The notes beneath the pieces were generated by a model. The model was given only the letters and a program-made list of their open reading frames with translations, was not told the DNA's origin and ran no database searches. A DNA stretch of 64,000 bases from the NCBI RefSeq assembly GCF_003581615.1, contig NZ_QXFH01000070.1, forward strand, positions 434,001 through 498,000, written 5' to 3'. Below, in pieces: positions 26,656-35,446 of the stretch (its first letter is position 1; each line of letters starts with the position of its first letter). A program made the translations under genes and the position numbers. The stretch comes from Flagellimonas lutimaris (GTDB lineage: Bacteria; Bacteroidota; Bacteroidia; Flavobacteriales; Flavobacteriaceae).

Positions 26656-27924
26656 GTGGAGAAATATTCAGAATTTTTGTTTTCATGGAAACAAAACATG
26701 CTTTTCTTATTTTGTTTTATTTTTCCAATTAGTCAGCAACTATCTACGGTTCTGATCGGCGTTATCTTATTGCTTTCAATATTAAACCCAAAAAGAGAAT
26801 TTTTTACTTTCAGGTTAGGTTTTCTATTTCTAGGAATCATATATCTAGTTTATGGAATTTCACTTACCTATTCTCAAGATTTTCAACCTTCTGTGTTGGA
26901 ATTAAAAGCATCTCTTTTGGTTTTTCCGATTATATTCTTTTTGGATAATAGGTTGGCTGAACCTACAGGTGAAATTTGCAAATATTTTGTACTAGGATGC
27001 ATATTTGCAGTTATAATCTGTGAAATAAATGCAATCTACCATTCAATCGACTTCCAGACTTTAAGCTTTGAAAGTAGCTTAGACCCAGAATTGGGGTTCA
27101 TGGCTTCAATTCCACAAGAAAAGAACTATTTTTTTTCTCAACCATTTTCATTTTTGCATCAAACAGTTTACTTCGCAATGTACCTGTTGATATCTTTGGT
27201 TATCTTGTTAAAGACTGACGTTTTTAAAAAAAGGATTTACTTTTTCGTTGGTTTGCTGCTCATTATAATCGCCTTGGTTCAATTGTTGAACAAAGCAAGC
27301 TTTATAACTTTGGCCGTACTGTTTTTTGTTGAGGTCGCTGATTCTAGCCTTAAGAAAAAAACAAAAACAATGGGATTCATTGCAGTACTGATTACCGGAA
27401 TTGTGTTTTTTATTGCAAACCCAAGATTTTCTGAATTTAATATGAAATTTAGCTATGACCAGCCAGAAAGGTTGAATCGGAATTTAGAGGGAATGGCAAA
27501 TACAGAGCGGTCTGATACCAATACTAGAATATTGTTGTGGATGTCAGCTTGGGATTTGATTAAGGAACATCCTATAATCGGAATTGGCGCTGGCGGGTCT
27601 CATCGTGTGTTATACGAGACCTTGGCGATAAAACAACAGCATTACGATAGAAGGGTTAGGTTCCATGCCCACAATCAATATCTGCAAGTTCTTTTAGATC
27701 TAGGTATATTAGGTTTTTTAATCTTTTTTCTTTCTTTGTTTTTTTTGTTTAAAGGTCAAAAAAGGATTCAATCAAAACCCAATCGAAGGCTCATGTTTTT
27801 AGTCTTATTAATATTCCTAATAAACTTTCTGTTTGAATCAGTTTTTGAAAGATATTCAGGGATATCCAGCTTTTCTTTTTTTGCCAGTTTAATGACTGCC
27901 ATGTCACAAGAAAAAATAAAATAA
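26656..27924 (+). CDS. O-antigen ligase/polymerase (Wzy_C/RfaL family)
   Basis: A 422-residue polytopic membrane protein with a GTG start. The long periplasmic loop has the family motif region: TRILLWMSAWDLIKEHPIIGIGAGG followed by RFHAHNQYLQVLLDLGILG, with the conserved Arg and His seen in WaaL ligases and Wzy polymerases. Because an EpsG-like polymerase is already present, this one may be the ligase that transfers the polymer to lipid A-core or another acceptor, but the roles could be reversed. It starts two bases after the GT26 gene. Confidence 0.82.
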   Translation: MEKYSEFLFSWKQNMLFLFCFIFPISQQLSTVLIGVILLLSILNPKREFFTFRLGFLFLGIIYLVYGISLTYSQDFQPSVLELKASLLVFPIIFFLDNRLAEPTGEICKYFVLGCIFAVIICEINAIYHSIDFQTLSFESSLDPELGFMASIPQEKNYFFSQPFSFLHQTVYFAMYLLISLVILLKTDVFKKRIYFFVGLLLIIIALVQLLNKASFITLAVLFFVEVADSSLKKKTKTMGFIAVLITGIVFFIANPRFSEFNMKFSYDQPERLNRNLEGMANTERSDTNTRILLWMSAWDLIKEHPIIGIGAGGSHRVLYETLAIKQQHYDRRVRFHAHNQYLQVLLDLGILGFLIFFLSLFFLFKGQKRIQSKPNRRLMFLVLLIFLINFLFESVFERYSGISSFSFFASLMTAMSQEKIK

Positions 27925-28017
27925 AATTAAAATAAGGATAGGGATGTTTGAAATCTTTTACCAAAGAACTAAATCTTAAAAGAATACTTTTTTAATTTTA
28001 AAGCTTAAATCAAAGAA

Positions 28018-29169
28018 ATGTTTTTTCTAGAAACTGCCGTTGCTTTGTTTATCGGGGCATTCCTGCTGACCTATTTGACAATTCCTAAAATAATCGGAGT
28101 GGTTCAATACAAAAGACTTATGGATGATCCAAACCAACGGAGTTCCCATAAAGCTAAAACTCCAACATTGGGAGGAATAGCCTTTTTCTATTGTCTTATT
28201 TTCGCCCTTTTTTTTATAAAAGACAGGGCTGAACATTTGGAATTTATATACATGATTCCAGGACTTACAATACTTTTTATTGTAGGCCTCAAGGATGACA
28301 TGGTTGTGTTGTCGCCAGGTTCCAAACTATTGGCCCAAATATTGGCCATTAGTTTTATTTTGGTCAATGACAGTTTCGGGATAGAGTCTTTAAACGGATT
28401 TTTGAATATTTACGAAATCCCTTATTACCTTTATTTAGTAATTGGAGGTTTTTTAATGCTGACTATAATAAATTCATATAACTTAATTGATGGAATTGAT
28501 GGACTTGCATCAATAGTGGGTATTGTAGTAATGGTTATTTACACAACAATTTTTTACTTATCACAAGAATATTTTTTTGCTTTGATTGCTATTACCATGA
28601 ATGCTTGTCTAATGGCCTTTTTTGGTTTTAATGTATCATCGAGAAAAAAAATATTTATGGGAGATACAGGTTCATTAATTGTTGGGTTTATTATTAGTAT
28701 TCTTACATTAAAATTTTTAGCCTTAGAACCTACAGCTTATGGAGAATTACCCTTTTTATTGGAAAATGCCCCGTTAATTGCAATTAGTATTTTGATTGTA
28801 CCATTATTTGATACAGCAAGGGTGTTTACCATTAGGATTGCCAATAAAAAAGGACCATTTTCCCCAGATCGAAATCATATTCATCATATATTTATTGATT
28901 TTTGGGGTCTCTCCCATAAACAGGCTAGCTTCATCATTGGTTGCTTTAATATCATTTTTGTGGTACTGTTCATTATTTTGGGAAGTAAAGCCAAGAATAC
29001 AGGAATGGTAATTATGTTAGTAAGTGTTGTAATTTTTTTGGCGTATATATTTTTTAGGTACAATTATAATTTCAGCACACTAAAGCAAAAAATCCTTTTA
29101 AAAAGGAAAATAGATGCGTTGAAAGGGAAAAAAGATACAGCTCCGAAAAGCAAGAAAAAGAACAAATGA
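28018..29169 (+). CDS. Undecaprenyl-phosphate sugar-1-phosphate transferase (WecA/TagO family)
   Basis: A 383-residue polytopic protein of the MraY/WecA family. [22 protein letters not shown] (in two conserved parts), [43 protein letters not shown] and the cytoplasmic His loop RNHIHHIF are all present. It transfers a HexNAc-1-phosphate (commonly GlcNAc) to undecaprenyl phosphate and starts the repeat unit. The C-terminus is a lysine-rich cytoplasmic tail. It overlaps the next gene by four bases (ATGA). An approximately 90-base AT-rich gap separates it from the ligase. Confidence 0.93.
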   Translation: MFFLETAVALFIGAFLLTYLTIPKIIGVVQYKRLMDDPNQRSSHKAKTPTLGGIAFFYCLIFALFFIKDRAEHLEFIYMIPGLTILFIVGLKDDMVVLSPGSKLLAQILAISFILVNDSFGIESLNGFLNIYEIPYYLYLVIGGFLMLTIINSYNLIDGIDGLASIVGIVVMVIYTTIFYLSQEYFFALIAITMNACLMAFFGFNVSSRKKIFMGDTGSLIVGFIISILTLKFLALEPTAYGELPFLLENAPLIAISILIVPLFDTARVFTIRIANKKGPFSPDRNHIHHIFIDFWGLSHKQASFIIGCFNIIFVVLFIILGSKAKNTGMVIMLVSVVIFLAYIFFRYNYNFSTLKQKILLKRKIDALKGKKDTAPKSKKKNK

Positions 29170-30137
29170 AAAAAACACTCATCACCGGAGCAGCAGGATT
29201 TTTGGGGTCTCACCTATGTGATCGTTTCATTGCCGAAGGTCACCATGTCATCGGCATGGACAACCTCATTACAGGGGACATTAAAAACATAGAGCACCTG
29301 TTCCATCTAAAACGGTTTGAGTTTTTCCATCACGATGTAACCAAGTTTGTCCATGTGCCTGGTAAAATGGACTATATTCTTCATTTTGCCTCACCGGCAA
29401 GTCCAATTGATTATTTAAAAATCCCGATAGAAACACTAAAGGTGGGTTCCTTGGGTACGCTCAATTTATTGGGACTGGCCAGAGATCACGGAGCTCGTAT
29501 TCTAGTGGCTTCCACTTCAGAGGTATACGGAGACCCTCTAGTGCATCCCCAAAGCGAAGACTATTTTGGCAACGTTAGTCCTATTGGTCCTCGAGGCGTC
29601 TATGATGAAGCCAAACGCTTTATGGAGTCCATCACCATGGCCTACAATAGGCACCATGGATTGGATACCCGTATCGTACGGATATTCAACACTTACGGTT
29701 CTCGTATGCGCCTAAACGATGGCCGTGTGGTTCCTGCATTTATGGGTCAGGCACTTCGTGGGGAAGACCTTACCGTTTTTGGAGACGGTTCGCAATCGCG
29801 TTCCTTTACGTATATCGATGACCAAATTGAGGGAATTTATCGCCTGTTGATGAGCGATTATGTGGAACCTGTCAATATCGGCAACCCAGATGAAACCACC
29901 ATTCTGGAATTTGCAGAAGAAATCATCAAGTTAACAGGAACAGACCAAAAAATAGTTTTCAAGCCATTGCCACAAGATGACCCAATGCAACGACAGCCAG
30001 ATATTTCCCTTGCCAAGGAAATTTTAGGCTGGGAGCCCAAAGTGCATCGTTCCGAAGGACTCAAAAAAGTATTTGAATACTTTAAATCACTCTCTCACGA
30101 TGAGTTGTGGGAATCCCATAGGGAGTTTTTGACATAA
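29166..30137 (+). CDS. UDP-glucuronate decarboxylase (UDP-xylose synthase)
   Basis: A 323-residue SDR enzyme with [19 protein letters not shown], the UXS-typical [14 protein letters not shown] and [25 protein letters not shown], and [11 protein letters not shown] (Tyr-x3-Lys). It converts UDP-glucuronate to UDP-xylose. It overlaps the transferase upstream. Base composition and codon use return here to the more GC-rich style of the rest of the genome, so this gene marks the right edge of the AT-rich block. Confidence 0.92.
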   Translation: MKKTLITGAAGFLGSHLCDRFIAEGHHVIGMDNLITGDIKNIEHLFHLKRFEFFHHDVTKFVHVPGKMDYILHFASPASPIDYLKIPIETLKVGSLGTLNLLGLARDHGARILVASTSEVYGDPLVHPQSEDYFGNVSPIGPRGVYDEAKRFMESITMAYNRHHGLDTRIVRIFNTYGSRMRLNDGRVVPAFMGQALRGEDLTVFGDGSQSRSFTYIDDQIEGIYRLLMSDYVEPVNIGNPDETTILEFAEEIIKLTGTDQKIVFKPLPQDDPMQRQPDISLAKEILGWEPKVHRSEGLKKVFEYFKSLSHDELWESHREFLT

Positions 30138-30230
30138 TCCTTTTTGTTATTTCGAAGAAGCAAAGCGACTGAGAAATCTATTGTGGAGATTCGTGAAATT
30201 AGTGTCACCAGAGAGTTTTAGATCATTTTA
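30138..30230. repeat. Degenerate intergenic palindromic element
   Basis: Contains TATTTCGAAGAAGCAAAGCGACTGAGAAATCT and, after a short spacer, GGAGATTCGTGAAATT. This resembles one end of the dispersed 'ATTTCGA...GAGAAATCT' elements common between flavobacterial genes. The right half is poorly preserved. Copy number elsewhere cannot be judged from the window. Confidence 0.4.
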
Positions 30231-30261
30231 AAATAACTGCCAAATTAAATTTGAATTGAGT

Positions 30262-30269
30262 TATTTTTG
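30262..30269 (+). promoter_or_regulatory. Putative -7 box (TATTTTTG) of purD
   Basis: Exact match to TAnnTTTG, 15 bases before the purD ATG. This places the start of transcription only a few bases ahead of the gene. No convincing -33 element at the usual distance. Confidence 0.45.
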
Positions 30270-30284
30270 CCAAAACGTTGAATC

Positions 30285-31556
30285 ATGAACATCTTGGTCT
30301 TGGGTTCTGGCGGCCGTGAGCATGCCATCTCCCTTAAAATCTCTCAAAGTCCTAAAACATCTAAATTATTTGTAGCTCCCGGTAATGCGGGAACTGCTGA
30401 AATAGCCACAAACGTTGAGGTGGGTGTAAACGATTTTGAAGCCATTAAACAATTGGTGTTGAAAGAAAACATTGATTTAGTGGTAGTGGGACCGGAAGAC
30501 CCCTTGGTAAATGGAGTACACGATTTTTTTCTGAATGATGACAAACTAAAATCCGTTCCAGTAATTGGGCCAGAAAAAGCAGCCGCGGAACTGGAAGGAA
30601 GCAAGGAGTTTGCCAAAGAATTTATGATGCGCCACAACATTCCAACAGCGGCCTATCAAAGTTTCACAAGTGAAACACTGGAAAAGGGTTATGCGTTTTT
30701 GGAAACTCTAGCACCACCTTACGTGCTCAAGGCCGATGGTCTCGCAGCAGGAAAAGGTGTTTTGATTCTCCAAGATATCCAAGAAGCCAAAGACGAATTA
30801 AAATCCATGTTGGTCGATTCCAAATTTGGAAATGCAAGTGCCACAGTGGTCATCGAAGAGTTTTTGGACGGTATTGAATTGAGCTGCTTTGTACTTACTG
30901 ACGGTACTAATTATAAAGTGCTACCAACGGCCAAAGACTACAAAAGAATAGGCGAGGGAGACACCGGACTCAACACAGGGGGCATGGGGGCTATTTCTCC
31001 AGTTCCTTTTGCCGATAAGGACTTTATGGAAAAGATAGAGCGTCAAATTGTAAAACCTACCGTAGACGGCCTTAAAAAGGATAATTTGCCCTATGTTGGT
31101 TTCATCTTTATTGGTTTGATAAAAGTAGGTAACGCACCTAAGGTAATCGAATACAATGTTCGTATGGGCGATCCGGAAACCGAAGTGGTAATTCCAAGAC
31201 TCAAAACTGATTTGGTCGAGGTGCTTTTGGCCATGGCCAATGGAACTTTGGACCAAGTGGGCCTTCAAATTGATGAAAGAGCAGCAACAACGGTTATGGC
31301 TGTATCGGGGGGCTATCCCGAAGCCTATGAAAAAGGCAAGGAGATTACAGGAACGGAAAACATTCAAGATTCCATCGTGTTCCATGCAGGAACAAAGTTG
31401 TCCAATGGCAAAATAGTGACCAATGGCGGCCGTGTAATAGCAATCACTTCCTTTGGGAAAGATTTTAAGGAAGCACTACAAAAATCCTATCAAAATATGG
31501 AAAAGCTCCATTTTGATGGAATGTATTACCGAAAAGATTTAGGATTCGATCTATAG
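30285..31556 (+). CDS. purD: Phosphoribosylamine-glycine ligase (GAR synthetase)
   Basis: A 423-residue ATP-grasp enzyme for the second step of purine synthesis (phosphoribosylamine + glycine + ATP to GAR). The N-terminal VLGSGGREHAISLKI, the ATP-grasp lid KADGLAAGKGV, and LNTGGMGAISPVP plus EYNVRMGDPETEVV are all intact. Length is normal. Its last codons overlap the stop codon of the convergent DUF6341 gene by six bases. Confidence 0.97.
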   Translation: MNILVLGSGGREHAISLKISQSPKTSKLFVAPGNAGTAEIATNVEVGVNDFEAIKQLVLKENIDLVVVGPEDPLVNGVHDFFLNDDKLKSVPVIGPEKAAAELEGSKEFAKEFMMRHNIPTAAYQSFTSETLEKGYAFLETLAPPYVLKADGLAAGKGVLILQDIQEAKDELKSMLVDSKFGNASATVVIEEFLDGIELSCFVLTDGTNYKVLPTAKDYKRIGEGDTGLNTGGMGAISPVPFADKDFMEKIERQIVKPTVDGLKKDNLPYVGFIFIGLIKVGNAPKVIEYNVRMGDPETEVVIPRLKTDLVEVLLAMANGTLDQVGLQIDERAATTVMAVSGGYPEAYEKGKEITGTENIQDSIVFHAGTKLSNGKIVTNGGRVIAITSFGKDFKEALQKSYQNMEKLHFDGMYYRKDLGFDL

Positions 31557-31772
31557 GTAAGAGTGAGAGCTAATGCTCTTGTCTTCCTCACCGCTATCGT
31601 TGAAAATTTTCAATTGGCCCATCCAATAAACGGCAGCGATCAAACCAATAACAAAGAAAATCCAGTTAATGGTATTGGCACCCCACCAGCTATGCATAAA
31701 GCGGAAAAAATCCAATGGTGCGAAAAGGTAGTTTACAAATAAGTCTTCTATACCGTAAAAAAACTTGCTCAT
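31551..31772 (-). CDS. DUF6341-like small membrane protein
   Basis: A 73-residue protein with an aromatic N-terminus (MSKFFYGIEDLFVNYLFAPLD) and one membrane segment (about residues 35-52, INWIFFVIGLIAAVYWMGQ), followed by an acidic tail. It matches a small family I recall as DUF6341, usually near upp and DUF6427 in flavobacteria. It is divergent from the DUF6427 gene with only about 40 bases between starts and convergent with purD. Function unknown. Confidence 0.72.
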   Translation of the reverse strand: MSKFFYGIEDLFVNYLFAPLDFFRFMHSWWGANTINWIFFVIGLIAAVYWMGQLKIFNDSGEEDKSISSHSYL

Positions 31773-31811
31773 GTTGGTTATATTTACTCTACAAAAGTAG
31801 CAAAAGATAGG

Positions 31812-32741
31812 ATGATTTCAAGCTTTTTCGGAAAAACAAAACCCATAAATTATATTGTCCTTGCCATCTTTTTGTTTCTTTTTTACTTCGCCAATATATT
31901 TTTTCAGCTGGGAGAACAAAGAATCAATGAGGTTATTCCCTTGGAAATCTTGTTGTTCGTGGCGTTGTTGCTGGCGGTTTTTATCATTAATTTAATTGTT
32001 AGGGCAGAAAAGGCAACGGAGTCCAACTCCTACACCATGGTCTTTTTTGTGCTGTTGATTGTAGCTTTTTCCGATGAGTTGGTTCTTCAAAACGTAATTT
32101 TTGCCAACTTTTTTCTACTCTTGGCCTTTTGGAGAATATTATCCATCAAATCCATAAGAAATGTAAAGCACAAGATTTTTGACGCCTCGTTATTAATTGC
32201 CATTGCCAGCTTGTTTTACGATTGGGCCATTGCATTTATGCTCCTCGTTTTTTTTGTAATTGGGGTTTACGACCGCAAGACATTCAAAAACTGGTTGGTG
32301 CCATTTTTGGGGATGACGACAATTTTTATTTTAACGTTCACCATACTCAAATTGAAAGGTTCTTTGGATTATTTTGAAAACCATTATCAGTTCTCGTTAG
32401 GCCTGTTCACTACCAAATCATTCTTTCAAGTGTTGAATATTAAAACATTGGCCTACCTTATTCTGACGATTATCATATCAATTTTGGTCTTTGTTCGACT
32501 TCGAAATGTAAGTGGGGGCAAACTGCTTTTGCTTAGAATTGTTTTTCTTGTTTTTTTATTGGGAACGGGCATTATTCTTTTTACTCCGGCCGATGCCTCT
32601 CCTGTGTTGATCACCTTTTTCCCAGCAGCCGTTTTTCTGACCAACTATTTCGAAAGCATTAAAAAAAGAAAACTCCAAGAAGTAGTTTTGATACTCTCAA
32701 TAGTGGTTGCCTTGGTGCTTTTTGCCTTTCACCTGAAATAA
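31812..32741 (+). CDS. DUF6427-like polytopic membrane protein
   Basis: A 309-residue protein with about nine hydrophobic segments, starting MISSFFGKTKPINYIVLAIFL. It matches the Bacteroidota family I recall as DUF6427, of unknown function. Homologues usually neighbour upp (uracil phosphoribosyltransferase) and DUF6341. The DUF6341 gene is present here but upp is not between them. No catalytic motif is visible. Confidence 0.72.
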   Translation: MISSFFGKTKPINYIVLAIFLFLFYFANIFFQLGEQRINEVIPLEILLFVALLLAVFIINLIVRAEKATESNSYTMVFFVLLIVAFSDELVLQNVIFANFFLLLAFWRILSIKSIRNVKHKIFDASLLIAIASLFYDWAIAFMLLVFFVIGVYDRKTFKNWLVPFLGMTTIFILTFTILKLKGSLDYFENHYQFSLGLFTTKSFFQVLNIKTLAYLILTIIISILVFVRLRNVSGGKLLLLRIVFLVFLLGTGIILFTPADASPVLITFFPAAVFLTNYFESIKKRKLQEVVLILSIVVALVLFAFHLK

Positions 32742-32757
32742 GTACATCATAAAGCAA

Positions 32758-32765
32758 TATCTTTG
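32758..32765 (+). promoter_or_regulatory. Putative -7 box (TATCTTTG) of the DUF4254 gene
   Basis: Exact TAnnTTTG match, 17 bases before the ATG at 32783, in the gap after the DUF6427 gene. Confidence 0.45.
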
Positions 32766-32782
32766 AACAAATTTATTAAGCT

Positions 32783-33388
32783 ATGTTCAGCGATTTTGCC
32801 TTCAAGATATTTCAGGAAAGTATAGATACCTATCACATTAAAGATGATGTGAACCAAGAATTTTCAAATCCCTATCCAAAGGATAAGATTGAGCATTTGC
32901 TCTACAGAAAAAATTGGATAGATACTGTACAATGGCATTATGAGGATATTATCCGTGACCCGGAGATTGAACCAATGGCCGCATTGGACCTCAAAAGAAA
33001 GATTGACGCGAGCAATCAGGATCGCACGGATTTGGTAGAGTATATCGATAGTTATTTTTTGAATAAATACCAATCGGTCCAGATTAAGAACGATGCAACC
33101 ATCAATACAGAGAGCCCTGCTTGGGCAATAGATCGACTTTCCATTTTAGCGTTGAAAATCTATCATATGCAAGAAGAGGTGAATCGAACAGACGCCTCAC
33201 CGGAGCATATTAAAAAGTGTAGTGATAAACTAGCTATACTCTTGGAGCAGAAAAGGGATCTTTCTACAGCTATTGACCAATTGTTGGCTGATATTGAAGC
33301 GGGAGACAAGTATATGAAAGTCTACAAACAGATGAAAATGTACAACGATGACGAACTAAACCCTGTGCTTCGTGGACAAAAAGGGTAA
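32783..33388 (+). CDS. DUF4254 family protein
   Basis: A 201-residue soluble, mostly helical protein. The segment HLLYRKNWIDTVQWHYEDI and the following DPEIEP...LKRKIDASNQDR are typical of DUF4254, a Bacteroidota family of unknown function. The gene usually precedes a heptosyltransferase-like GT9 gene, as here: the GT9 start overlaps its last 17 bases. That constant pairing suggests a role in LPS core or surface-glycan assembly (inference). Confidence 0.85.
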   Translation: MFSDFAFKIFQESIDTYHIKDDVNQEFSNPYPKDKIEHLLYRKNWIDTVQWHYEDIIRDPEIEPMAALDLKRKIDASNQDRTDLVEYIDSYFLNKYQSVQIKNDATINTESPAWAIDRLSILALKIYHMQEEVNRTDASPEHIKKCSDKLAILLEQKRDLSTAIDQLLADIEAGDKYMKVYKQMKMYNDDELNPVLRGQKG

Positions 33389-34421
33389 ACAGACCCATAT
33401 TTTGCTTATTCGGTTGTCTGCCATGGGTGATGTGGCGATGACCGTGCCTATGATCAGCGCACTTGCCGAAGAATATCCGCAGCTACAACTTACTGTTCTC
33501 ACCAAAAAACCGTTCATGCCCATTTTTGATGGGTTGGAGAACGTACAAGTTAAAGAGGCAGACGTTAAAAGACGGCACAAAGGATTAATGGGTCTTTGGC
33601 GAATGTACAAAGAGTTGAAACCCTTAAAGTTTGATGCTGTGGCGGATTTGCACAATGTGCTGCGCAGCCGCATTCTTAAAAAGTATTTTGCGTTGGAACG
33701 CATACCATTTGCTCAAATTGACAAAGGCCGAAAGGAAAAAAAAGCACTCACCCGATCCAAGAACAAAGTTTTTCAGCAATTAAAAACTACTCATCAACGA
33801 TATGCGGATGTTTTTGCCGAACTCGGTTATCCCATTGATTTATCACATGCCAAACCTTTGGAAAGAGTTCAACTCTCAGCGAAGGTGCTTGAGTTCGCAC
33901 AGCAAGACGCCAAAAAATGGGTGGGCATCGCCCCTTTTGCAGCCCACGAAGGCAAAATGTACCCGTTGGAACTCACCAAGGAGGTAATCAAATCACTTAA
34001 TAATACTGATAAGTATAAAATATTATTGTTTGGTGGCGGGGCCAAGGAAGTTGAAGTGCTGGAAAGGTTGGCCCATACCTACGAAAATGCCTTGTGCATG
34101 GCAGGCAAGCTAAATCTTTCCGAAGAATTACAACTCATTTCCAATTTAGATGTGATGCTGTCCATGGACAGTGGTAATGCACATATGGCTGCCAATTATG
34201 GTATTCCAGTTGTCACGGTTTGGGGTGTCACCCACCCCTATGCAGGTTTTTACCCTTTTGGTCAGCCTTTGGAGAATGCACTTCTAGCAGACCGAGCAAC
34301 GTATCCGTTAATTCCAACCTCGGTATACGGTAACAAGGTGCCCGAAGGGTATGAAAATGCTATAAAAACTATCAAGCCAGAGGAGATTTTGGGTAAGTTG
34401 ATGGGACTTCTGGAGAGTTGA
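33372..34421 (+). CDS. Glycosyltransferase family 9 (heptosyltransferase-like)
   Basis: A 349-residue GT-B protein. It starts with HILLIRLSAMGDVAMTVPMI, the GT9 N-terminal strand with the acceptor-loop Gly-Asp, has VGIAPFAAHEGKMYPLE (donor-binding block), SMDSGNAHMAANYGIPVVTVWG, and a final HPYAGFYPFG. GT9 enzymes usually add heptose or a similar sugar to the LPS core. The start is a GTG at 33372 inside the DUF4254 gene; a later ATG would delete the first strand. The two genes are coupled by overlap. Confidence 0.92.
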   Translation: MDKKGKQTHILLIRLSAMGDVAMTVPMISALAEEYPQLQLTVLTKKPFMPIFDGLENVQVKEADVKRRHKGLMGLWRMYKELKPLKFDAVADLHNVLRSRILKKYFALERIPFAQIDKGRKEKKALTRSKNKVFQQLKTTHQRYADVFAELGYPIDLSHAKPLERVQLSAKVLEFAQQDAKKWVGIAPFAAHEGKMYPLELTKEVIKSLNNTDKYKILLFGGGAKEVEVLERLAHTYENALCMAGKLNLSEELQLISNLDVMLSMDSGNAHMAANYGIPVVTVWGVTHPYAGFYPFGQPLENALLADRATYPLIPTSVYGNKVPEGYENAIKTIKPEEILGKLMGLLES

Positions 34422-34507
34422 GCAACCTATTACAGGATGTTGCATCATTTTCATAACTTTCCATGTCCGTTTTGGACATTGGCCCAAGTCACATAAAAAA
34501 ACAAACT

Positions 34508-35446
34508 ATGAAAAAGACAAACTTGATTTTTTCCGTATTGATGGGAATTTCGATGCTATCCTGTTCTGTTGACCAATCAACAGGGACTCCGGTTGAGGAA
34601 GCTGCCCGATTGAACATTACTTTTATAATGGATGCCGATGCGGAACGCTTGGACAATTTGGGCAATCCTGTAACGGTCCCGGAAGGAAATGCAGCACAAA
34701 ACCCTGACTTTGAGATTTTGGGACTTCATTTTATAGGACTGTATCCGGATAAATTTACACCGTACGATGAGGGGGTTACCATCACTTCTACCGCAACCAC
34801 GGGAAGTGGGGGTGCATTGGCCATTGACTTTGACAGCGAGGTATTTTTTAACGAAGAAATCAATACGCTAAGTGTTCCGCTGAGCTATGTTGCAGCAGGA
34901 AGTTATGAGTATATTCGAACCTCGATTGGATATCAGAAGTATACAATTGTATATAATTTGGAAGGAGCGGAAACAGAGATTCCCGATTGGCCGGAAGGAG
35001 TAGACGATAATATTGATGTAGACGGTATTGTTGCTTCCTTTTTAGGGTACAACACTTACATTGGCAGCTACGTAATCAAAGACCAAACTGTTACGGTAAA
35101 CGGTAACAAGGCACAAGGGTATTTTGGATTGGAAACCAAGGGAAATATTGAAGGATTTGTATTTACACAAGTAACCCAAGGCGATGCCCCCCAGACCACA
35201 GTGCCCAATCCCATTAACGATACTTCTCCGGTTCCGGAAGGCTCATGTGTAGTGACGGGACAATTTCCATCGGCTTTGGTGATATCCGCGAATGCAACCG
35301 AGGATATCAACATTGAAGTGGTCGTATCCATTAACAATAGTTTTGAATGGGAGGACGGTAATGGCAATGGCAAATACGAACCTTTGTTGGGCGAAAATGT
35401 CTTGGACATGGGCACACGTGGAGTGTTCCCTTCCGTAGTGGATTAA
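34508..35446 (+). CDS. Hypothetical lipoprotein, family not recognised
   Basis: A 312-residue protein with a lipoprotein signal (MKKTNLIFSVLMGISMLSCSV; lipobox Cys about residue 19). The mature part is rich in Asn, Thr, Asp and Val, with alternating hydrophobic patterns typical of beta-sandwich extracellular proteins. A Ca-binding-like acidic run NGNGKYEP follows EWED near the C-terminus. I do not recognise the family. The start ATG at 34508 is chosen because the signal peptide begins there. It is a single gene, 86 bases after GT9, and its stop codon overlaps that of the convergent ArsS gene. Confidence 0.75.
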   Translation: MKKTNLIFSVLMGISMLSCSVDQSTGTPVEEAARLNITFIMDADAERLDNLGNPVTVPEGNAAQNPDFEILGLHFIGLYPDKFTPYDEGVTITSTATTGSGGALAIDFDSEVFFNEEINTLSVPLSYVAAGSYEYIRTSIGYQKYTIVYNLEGAETEIPDWPEGVDDNIDVDGIVASFLGYNTYIGSYVIKDQTVTVNGNKAQGYFGLETKGNIEGFVFTQVTQGDAPQTTVPNPINDTSPVPEGSCVVTGQFPSALVISANATEDINIEVVVSINNSFEWEDGNGNGKYEPLLGENVLDMGTRGVFPSVVD

